Below, one piece after another: positions 56,219 to 64,000 of a DNA stretch of 64,000 nucleotides (positions within the stretch are counted from its first letter, which is position 1; each line of letters opens with the position of its first letter). Origin of the DNA: Paraconiothyrium sp. Pb-2020 (lineage: Eukaryota; Ascomycota; Dothideomycetes; Pleosporales; Didymosphaeriaceae); the NCBI GenBank assembly GCA_022419385.1, contig JAJUBI010000007.1, forward strand, positions 3,257,768 to 3,321,767. Direction: 5' to 3'. The position numbers and the translations under genes are program-made. The notes beneath the pieces are model-generated. The model was not told the DNA's origin. It saw only the letters and a program-made list of their open reading frames with translations, and ran no database searches.

Positions 56219-57348
56219 GTTGGGACCATAATTAAGATCGGACGAAAACCTGCATATTAGTGGATAAGTTTTGTTGTCTGATCTACTCATTATTCGTCGC
56301 GTATTGCTTTGTCGGGGATTTCGTTCATATTTTCGGGTGTTTGGGAGGTGATTACTGTAGCGTCTTCGGTCACCTATACGTTCTCAACAAAAGATGTTTT
56401 GGTTGATCTCGTTCAGGTACAGCAGCAAGTATATTATCAACCTAGTTAGCCAAGCGAATCTGGCACGTCGCATGACACAAGGACCATTTGGCGATCATTC
56501 CCACCACTTTACTCCCAGCCGAGGGAGGATGACGCTCATTCGGGCAGACACAAGGCCGGCGAGTCCTTCGCCATGTATCAGCTTTGCCTCGACACCGACG
56601 GCACTGCAAAGTTCAGAGACCCTACCCCATTAAGGCTGCCCCACCACGAGCACTGAACCACTCAGTATGCATGGAGACCTAAACGCGGAGTTCTTGCCTA
56701 CATCGCCGCAGAAGGGAAGACCGAGGAGTAAAAGCATTGGGACGGAACATGAACCACGCTGATTTCTCCGGAGAACACGACCCGCTCAGGCAGGTACTGA
56801 TTCTTGATGTGGAGGCGAAAAGGATTGGACTTTGGTCGGGGTATGTTCTAGATTCAGGCATTCGTATGGCATTCGACTGACAAAGACCTACTGTATACCG
56901 TGACCAAGATTCCTGCGCGAAACACGACTGGACAAGACAATGTGTCATTTGGTCTAGTCGCTGTCACCAATGGAGATCCCAACATTATCTGCCATCCACT
57001 AGGTTCCGTGGACAGTCTTCTTGTCTGGATGGACGCTATAGCGTTATTTGAGACAGATACCACGGGCCGTAGACAAAAATTGGCGGTGGCAATCTACGCC
57101 TTGGCTATGAGCTTAGGTGAATGCAGTGTGGGGACAAGCTTTAGTACGGAGTTGACAACGATGTTGCGTTATTTGTTCCAATGCCTAGCTACCGCCGTAG
57201 TTCAGACTGTAATCAAGAATCGCAAACACTAGCCTAAGAGTGCTAGGGCTCTGAAACCGGAATAATTAAGAAATGGAGAGACAATGGTATAACAATTGCA
57301 GCTATGGAAGCCAGTGAGCGAGCCAGCGAATATTTCACGATGTTTTTC
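56219..57348. other. Intergenic, possible gene fragment
   Basis: A plus-strand frame from about 56865 to 57232 (DKDLLYTVTKIPARN, SFGLVAVTNGDPNI) reads like coding sequence but has no start of its own and no recognised domain. Could be the last exon of a decayed gene. Confidence 0.3.
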
Positions 57349-58836
57349 TCAGATCGACTTTCTTTTCGACCTGTTTGATTGGTTTCGTAAGCGATGATGC
57401 TCGTCAGATATGCTAATGAACGTGCCAATGACCGACGCAGCCATGAACAGAAAAGTGGCAGGGTGGCGAGAAGTAATAAACGCCACTGTCCAGGCAAACA
57501 TTGTGTTGATCTGCCAGTAAAACCTCCAGAGCAAGTCCCATACAACCTTGAACTCAAATCGGAAGCGATCAAGAAACGTTGGCGATAGGACACGATCCCA
57601 ATGTTTTCTGGCGGCCTCGACTTTGGGGTTCACGTCGGCAAGAAGGTGATCTCGTCTCTTAACTAAATCCCTTGCAAATGAGCGTAATTGTCGTGTCTCT
57701 GGGTCATAAGGGGCTTCCTTAGTCATAAAGCTGGTCCAGCGACTCACGGCTACACTCGCAGATTCAGCCGTAATCTGAAACCACTCTCCGTGGCTTGCGT
57801 CACACACTTCGCATCGATAGGGTCGACAAAGATCTAAGAGATACGTTTGAATGAGACGTTCGGTTCGAGAATAGTGATCCACGTGCACGTCCTTGACAAG
57901 CCTGAGAGTGAGACCACACTGGTACTGCAGTTGCCACTTCCGACGAATCGGCTCTTTCGATCTCCCTATCTTGTGAATTCCAGGTCGATTTGGATCCGAG
58001 AATATGTAGATGTAGCCTTCCGAATCATTTGGCGTGAGTGCTCTTTCAAGCACCGCTCGTACTTTGTTGTGGAGTTCCTTGGCATTTACGTCAACTTTGG
58101 CAGAGTTGGTCACTAGTGATCCTTCTGGATTACAATCGTCTTCTAGACCGAATGTAGTTGCATAGACGGCGTCTGGTTGATCCTAAACGCCGTGGAGGGA
58201 GGGTACCTGGTCACAACCTGATCCGGGATCTTTGGGCGCTTCTCGATTCACTGAAAGTGGTGACCATCCATCTCCTCCCAGATGCTCTTCTCCTACCTTG
58301 GCTGCACATGTTCCTTCCGACTCTGGTGATACTTGCCTCTTCGAGGCCAATGGTGTACAACTAATTACCGCTTCTGGAGACGTCTCTGTCGAGTTGATGT
58401 TCCTACAAACCGTACAACTGCCTTCATGCCTCTTGAGCCAACCTGGTGAAGAATAGCATCTCTTGCCACACGGAGATGGAATTCTGCTGTTCTGCGACTG
58501 TGGTGTTCGAATGGAGCCGTCATTGGAGATATCTGCTCCAACCTTTGCAGTAACATCAGGGGCAGAATGTTGGCGGGGCTTTTTGGTGGAAGAAGGGCGC
58601 CGTCTGTCATGTCGTATCGGTAAATACGATCGTGGTGTCTCTTCCAGGTTTTGCTGAACAGGAGTTGACGTGCTTGGTGATCTTGAAGGCCGCGAACCTT
58701 GCTGGGTCCCAATTAAAAAATTACTTGCAGAAGAAGATATATGCCTTTGCTCATCACCCAAGCTGAACAGAGGTGGTGGAGCATGATCATGTTGAGTGCG
58801 CCGCGGTGAGGGGTCTTGTGGAGTAAGAGGTGGCAT
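57349..58836 (-). CDS. GIY-YIG (T5orf172/MUG113) protein with zinc-finger-like and membrane segments
   Basis: Proposed exons 58836-58252 and 58182-57349 joined in phase 0 by a 69-bp intron (GTGAAT...TTTAG); 472 residues. An ATG at 59037 would add 67 residues. The N-terminal 190 residues are Ser/Pro/Arg-rich and include C-x3-C-x9-H-x3-C (CGKRCYSSPGWLKRHEGSC), resembling a zinc finger. The second exon holds GYIYIFSD...HKIGRSKEPIRRKWQLQ, the signature of the T5orf172 domain (PF10544), a GIY-YIG nuclease relative found in phage proteins and the fission yeast meiotic protein Mug113. C-terminal hydrophobic helices (FLFMAASVIGTFIS) suggest a membrane anchor. The donor is not ideal, so the exon joint is tentative; the domain call is firm. 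Confidence 0.72.
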
Positions 58837-59504
58837 TTTGGAAGCTATGGTGGCAATTGTGATCGCGATATCCAAGACTTGGCTATGACATGATACGAAT
58901 ATCGAGCTATCGGGGTACTGAAGCAATGAAGTCGTATAAATATGTTCAGATGCGACGTTCGCTGTGAAAGCCCCAGCAGATGAGGCTGGGTAGTGCTGCG
59001 CCGCAGAGCGGCTCGCTTCGCCGCCCAAGCATACCATGTTTCCATGTGGTTTCAACACGACAACTTGCACCTTATAAAGGAAGGAGGCTAACCGGAGCAG
59101 ATGTTTGCAAACAACCCTAGTTCACCGAATGACCGGTGATATCCATGGATACATATTGGGGGCCAATAACCTGGAACACGACCTTGCGTCAACCCATCTT
59201 GACAGTCCCTGAAAAGGCTTCTGCATACATGCATGCGTGCAGGTGCATGGTAATATAAAGGATAGTGGGCATGCTCGCATACAGCTCAGACGAAATTGGT
59301 GTGACCGCTAATGTGTGCCTAGGAGTGTGGCGGAGCAGCGCTTGGTGGATTGAATTGATTGGTCGCTAATATCTGAGCCATACTTTCGCTATCGAGACCT
59401 GCTGAGCGCCAAACTAAGGGATAGTCAAGGCAATACTAGAGATCAGTGTATCAGTATATTCGTTAAAAGAGCATTTTAGTCGCAATATATGAATAATCCG
59501 CACT
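58837..59504. other. Intergenic
   Basis: Includes a CCTTTATAAGG palindrome near 59071-59081 that may serve as TATA box for the GIY-YIG gene. No gene supported. Confidence 0.4.
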
Positions 59505-59990
59505 CTAGACAGCACACTTCTTGACGTCCAGGCCAGGATTTTGAATGCTTCTTTTGTGTCGCCTACTTGGCACCACATCAGCCGCAAACACGAGACTGTT
59601 CCAATACGACTCTTTTCTCAGTTGAGGATCATTGAACCACTGTGATCCTTTTGACAAGCCATCACAAAGCTGCTCAGATATGCTAGCAATGAAAATTGCG
59701 CATGCAGCGATAAGAAAAAGGATCTTTTGGGCAATAGCCCCCGCGTGTCCATCGAGAACAACGACATTGCAATGCAGAAGGCCATCAAGATAAGCAATCG
59801 ATCTAGAGTTCGGGTGGAGACTTTACTTCGACGTAGGCGCCATATTCCGGGGTAGTGCAACGTGCCATTGTTTGCCTGGGAAGGCGTAGCTTAGGTCGCA
59901 TTGATCGGTATCGGGGTGGCTGCTGCGGTTTTGGTGATATGATACGATAAATATGCTCAAGATGCGAAGCCATTCTCAAAAAGCCGGGCA
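59505..59990 (-). pseudogene. Degraded C-terminal fragment of a DUF3433 gene
   Basis: A frame reading KVSTRTLDRLLILMAFCIA, SLFSMDTRGLLPK matches the DUF3433 C-terminus present at 52046-53332 (STRILQVLLSIIAV, SFWSMNVREVLPK). Immediately after LLPK the frame is lost around an AAAA/TTTTT-rich stretch and continues one frame over as LIAACAIFIAS...LSKGSQWFNDPQLRKE up to a stop at 59505. No upstream half is visible. A relic of a second, diverged copy. Confidence 0.6.
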
Positions 59991-60552
59991 CGATCCATGT
60001 GTAACTTCAAGGGGAAGTCGTTGAGTGAGTAGTGGGGTTGATTGTAACTTTGGGCCACAAAGAGGGAGTCACTATCTCACATTTCGGGCTTTCAACGCGC
60101 GGTGGGGTTCTCCCTGTCCCTCAAATTCCCGTTTGCCCGGTTTTGAAGAATTCCGTAAACACAAGCATGTGTTCCACACCTCACGATGGGACTACTAGTA
60201 TACCAGAGGTTCACAGGGCGGTCCTTCCTTGGTGAATGTGAGGGACAAGATAGCCGCTGTCATCGGCACAGGTGCAACTGCGGTTCGAGTCGTGCCTACT
60301 GTTGCAAATACGCCAAGCACTTGTATGTATTCTAGCGCACTCCGTCTGTGGGTTGATACACCGTGATTGGCTGGCGCCGACTTGGTGGCTGCCTGCTGAG
60401 AACACAGCCTCCTGCAACCACCAAATTGAGCGGGTGGTGGAAGCTCACGACGTCTTCCCTTCTCCTCAATCACTGAACAAAATCGAATGACAGTTAGCAC
60501 TAGTTCTTTGCGTGGCTCAATCCTTTATTCGAGCGCTTCTTAAAGCAAGACC
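59991..60552. other. Intergenic, no supported gene
   Basis: Promoter side of the second HET gene. Short frames only. Confidence 0.45.
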
Positions 60553-62562
60553 ATGTCGCTGGAATCGAGTTGGGGCCTCTCGGCAATTGTTGCACTGATT
60601 GTAGCGTTCTTGGGTCACGTCTGGATCGAAGGTGATGCGTGTCCTGTGTGGTCCTACTCCAGCCAAGGCCTGAGCCTCGATGAGATTCTACCTATACCCT
60701 ACGCGACCTCGTCGTCATCACGCGATAGCTTACGCACACTCGTACTGCTCCCAGGTAGTGGGGCCGAACCGATCAGATGTGAGCTGGAGTCCACGCAGTT
60801 GTCGACAAATCCTTCCTACGAGGCACTTTCCTACCAATGGGGAGATACTACAAAGCTCAAAGCTATCTTGATCGACGACGTCAAGGTCGCAATTACTAGC
60901 AATCTTGCAGCCGCGCTTTCGTCTTTGCGTCACAGGAAAGAACCCAGAAGACTATGGGTAGATGCAATATGCATAAATCAGCAAGATGACGAAGAGAAGG
61001 CTCGCCAAGTAGCCAACATGGCAGCAATATACCAACGTGCGCAATCAGTAGTCGTATATCTAGGCGAGCACGAACCATATAACCAATTACATAGGTTTCC
61101 ATTAACAGACCGCGTGCAACATGCCAGAGAGTTGGCACTGAAACGTTTTAGGGAAGATTTGGGTCAGAAAGAACAAGAGAGACAGAGGCAGTTTCAAAGA
61201 GGCGAAATCGCGCGAGCCTGGAGATGAGAGGGCCATGAGCGAGCAAGAGAAGGAGAGGGCTTTGGAAGATGCACTCAACTCTGCCGAACATGATGCGAAG
61301 CTAAGCGAGATGGCCATGGACTACTTCCTTCGTAAGATTATACACGATCAATACTGGACCCGAGGCTGGATCATCCAGGAAATTGTCATGGCGCCTAGCA
61401 ATCTCGTAGTCAGTCATAGGAGTGGTATGGCTACATGGGACGACTTCATGCAATGGGTCGATCGCTACCATCAATTGTATCCGCGCGATGAGGCAATAAA
61501 GCCTATCTTGCGTCTCAATCATTTGAGGGCACTAAGGTCGCGTACTAGTTCTGTGTCAACGCTCGCTTCTCTCCTGGAGACATTCAAGGACTCTTTCACG
61601 TCATACCACCACCATGGTGTATATCATGACAAAGTGTATTCACTACTCGGCCTTGCACACGATTCACCAGACGGTTCATTTCCGATCGGCTATAGGAAGT
61701 CAGCTGTAGAGCTCTATAAGGACTGCATCGATCATTTTTGGAACAATTCGAGCATGACGCCGACCCAAAGAGCCATTGAACTCCCTTATTATGCTGCTTT
61801 GGTGCGGCGCATTCTGCTTCGACAACCAGCTTTGCGCGATGTCTCGGATGTCGGACCTTGATTCAATCTTTACGGTGCTCATACGAAATATTCCAGCCGG
61901 ACGGATACAACGGGATTTCCAAGAATCGTGGTGGTAGTCTTTTTCTTCTCAAACTTTCTAGCTTCCTGACTCTACAATTTAACGGGGTTTATATTGCTAA
62001 ATGGATTAGCGAAGCGGAGCGGCGCAACACGAAGCAAAGGTGGTATTGGGAAGCTTCCCAACCAGAAGACGCATCGTTATGGACATTAGCTGAGCACAAC
62101 GTCAATGCTCCAAGCGACATGCATATTCGTGGTCTGGTTCTAGACAAGATCGAGCATGTGGGAAAGCCGTATGATGTCTCTAATAACTGGTCGTCAGAGG
62201 GTCTGCAATTCTGGGGACTGGACAGCGGGGATTCCGCGCGTAATTTCGTAAGCGCAAATGGCGTCAGGGGAGTGGCTCCTCTGGGAGCTCGTCGAGGTGA
62301 TCTAGTATGTCGGTTTTGGAACACAAATGTCCTCGCCCTGGTCCGGAAGCCGCATCAGAATGTTCCATCAAGTTATGTCGAAGGAAAAATGGAGTTAGGG
62401 GGAAGGGTTGCTATGCGTGGCATGGATCGTTTGCCAGACCCAGATGTCTCTTCCCAGCTCAACGCCGAGGTCTTCGGAAACATCAATGAGAAGGCAGTCA
62501 ATATTGGTCTGAGCTTGGACGGATTGACTCATTTGACCATTGATACAATCTTCTGGGACTGA
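60553..62562 (+). CDS. HET-domain protein, reading frame interrupted twice
   Basis: Reads in three blocks: 60553-61227 (frame 1), about 61200-61861 (frame 2), about 61858-62562 (frame 1). Block one has an N-terminal hydrophobic segment (LSAIVALIVAFLGHVW) and the HET core: YEALSYQWG, RRLWVDAICINQQD, VANMAAIYQRAQSVVVYLGEHE. Block two has YWTRGWIIQEIV and KVYSLLGLA; block three the usual C-terminal GDLVCRFWN, LVRK. The second break can be removed by an intron of 47 or 56 bp ending at CCAG near 61903. For the first only a weak 61-bp intron (GTCAGA...GGAG) keeps the frame. So this is either a gene with poor splice sites or a decaying HET paralog. Confidence 0.75.
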
Positions 62563-62893
62563 TATGAGACATGTGGATGGTAAAAGATGCTGACCATCCC
62601 ATGGAAGTGCGCTGGGCACCAGTATTGGATACTATTGTAACGGACTTGATTGCGACGTTAATGGCACAGGGCAAAAGTGCCGATGATCTAGAGTTAGTTC
62701 ACCAATACAAGCAATATACATTAACGGCTACGCAGTGAGTCACTTATCACAATCAGAGAATTGAACCAAAAAAGCTTGTAAAAGATGATCTGAAGCTATC
62801 TGGAAGCGGTTTCATACGGCCATCATTGCCAGCCTCATCTATTGAGCCAGCCACACTACGTAAAGTGTTTGCTACTTCATCCTGTAACTGATT
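62563..62893. other. Intergenic between convergent genes
   Basis: No feature seen. Confidence 0.5.
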
Positions 62894-63998
62894 TTAATAC
62901 GCCACAGGCCTCCCATGACTCATCTCGGTGTCGGGATGCATCTTTGACCACACATCCGGCTGAGGAGGCTTAGAGTATTCTTTTGTCTCAGGAAGGTACG
63001 GGAAATCATATTCCGGTGGCTCGACTGGGATGGCTCGTGAACGGATCCAATCGAGGACACTTGGAAAGTTTCGACACTTGTGTCTCGTACTGAAGTCAGG
63101 CAGAGGCTTGGGATAGTTCTTGACCTTATTGTAAGTCATGAGCGTGACATCGGCCTTACAAGTGATGGCTTGGCGTAAGAGCTCCGCACAGTGATCTGAG
63201 CTGCATCAGCGATAGTCATCGGAGTTGGAGCGACACACTGCCTACCTTTATGGAGACGAATGGTACGTTCAGTATCATCCCATTCAATAGAGGCTTTCGT
63301 CTTGCGGTTGTAATAATCTGGCCATGTCGACTTGCGAAGGAAGCTGACGCAATGCAGCATGTGTGTAACTTCTGGATACGCCATATACCCGCCACCGTAT
63401 TCGTCTGGCACCCTGACACCATCGGACGGATCCCATCCCATAGCAGATAACTCCTCTGCGGACACATTGATGAAGTGGGCTACGTCTATCAGCTTTTGTC
63501 AATGTATCCAATGTGTGCGTAACCTACTTGCTTCGATCTCTTCCCACGCAGCATCAATTTCCTCACTTGGTTCTCCTGTGTACGGTGATGGGAATCGAAG
63601 GGTGCCGTTGAATTGAGTGACTATAGGTTCGGGATCGATTACATCCAAGCCCGGCGCTTTACAAGTCAGCTTTACAACTCGTGTTAAGACCAGTTGCTGA
63701 AGGATCACTAACAGTAGTAATCTGTATACTTGAGGCATGTTCTAGGAAAATTGAGCTGCCATCCGATCCCAATGAATATCATTACGATGTTCGCTAGTAT
63801 GGAGATGTTGGCAACCAAGAGCAATGCTCTTGCCCTCCAGGCTGATCGCCTTGCATCGCGAACGTGGTTGGGCTGGAGGTGTTCTAAAAGGGTGTCTGCT
63901 TGACTACTGCTTTCTGACTCATTGTGCTCTTCAAACTTATCATATGGCAATGGAGTGTACTTGAGTGATTTGGAGTGCGCCATTGTAAGCTTGCTCAT
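62894..63998 (-). CDS. UstYa-like (DUF3328) oxidase
   Basis: Exons 63998-63713, 63656-63528, 63485-63246 and 63195-62894; introns 56, 42 and 50 bp; 318 residues. The first donor is GTTAGT; it has a good branch (GCTGACT) and restores the family's Y-S-P-G segment. One membrane helix (LLLVANISILANIVMIFIGI) near residue 70 follows a cytosolic tail. The two diagnostic motifs are present: H-x-x-H-C (HMLHC, about 180-184) and D-H-C-x4-LRQ-x3-C-x2-D (about 219). UstYa-family proteins catalyse oxidative cyclisation of ribosomal peptides (ustiloxin, phomopsin, asperipin) and modifications in other pathways. No precursor-like peptide gene is visible inside the window; the cluster, if any, lies to the right. 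Confidence 0.93.
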
Positions 63999-64000
63999 GC

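Noticed and set aside
60260..60300. tRNA-like GGTTCGAGTC box
   Set aside because: No matching A box or foldable acceptor stem around it.
62563..64000. RiPP precursor peptide near the UstYa-like gene
   Set aside because: No small frame with a signal peptide and repeated dibasic-flanked cores was found in the right part of the window.
1..64000. CRISPR array or bacterial-type operon
   Set aside because: No regularly spaced repeats; spliced genes and signals are eukaryotic throughout.

Overview
The window is nuclear DNA of a filamentous ascomycete. Genes carry short introns (about 42-119 bp) with GT..AG ends and CTRAC-like branch sites. The families are typical of Pezizomycotina: HET-domain proteins, Zn(2)Cys(6) regulators, MFS transporters, P450, Bys1-type secreted protein, DUF3433, a UstYa-like oxidase and proteins with the 'LP-E-[LI]-RN-x-IY' F-box-like motif. 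Dothideomycetes is the most likely class, but this is an inference from gene content. I saw no rRNA, tRNA, CRISPR array or intact transposon. For almost every spliced gene I rebuilt the exons by hand; the exon sums are multiples of three except where a break is stated.

Layout. 1-8 kb: three lineage-specific, mostly disordered proteins. 8-13 kb: a DUF2235 hydrolase with a one-base frame break, and a HET protein. 13-14 kb: a TpA-rich gene-poor stretch. 14-20 kb: a compact catabolic-looking set, made of a sugar transporter and a sulfatase that diverge from a promoter holding a perfect 13-bp inverted repeat, followed by a convergent regulator with two tandem Zn(2)Cys(6) clusters. 20-25 kb: fatty-aldehyde dehydrogenase, F-box-like protein, DJ-1/PfpI protein. 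25-30 kb: a 1407-residue membrane/ankyrin protein. 30-35 kb: Dal5-type MFS carrier, cytochrome P450, secreted Bys1-like protein. 36-41 kb: an AAA+ ATPase (frame broken at an A8 run) divergent from a large two-TM protein of unknown function. 42-51 kb: Tri12-type efflux carrier, F-box-like protein, coiled-coil protein, and convergent SDR and NmrA-like oxidoreductases.

52-64 kb looks like decaying accessory sequence: a 5'-truncated DUF3433 gene, a secreted-protein pseudogene with in-frame stops, a GH43-like secreted protein, a GIY-YIG (T5orf172) protein with zinc-finger-like and membrane parts, a second degraded DUF3433 fragment, an interrupted HET gene, and at the right edge a complete UstYa-like (DUF3328) gene that may mark a RiPP or other secondary-metabolite cluster continuing outside.

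The strongest functional unit is transporter-sulfatase-regulator (13998-19865). HET, ankyrin, AAA+ and DUF2235 genes suggest an accessory region rich in self/non-self recognition families, but nothing in the sequence proves they act together.
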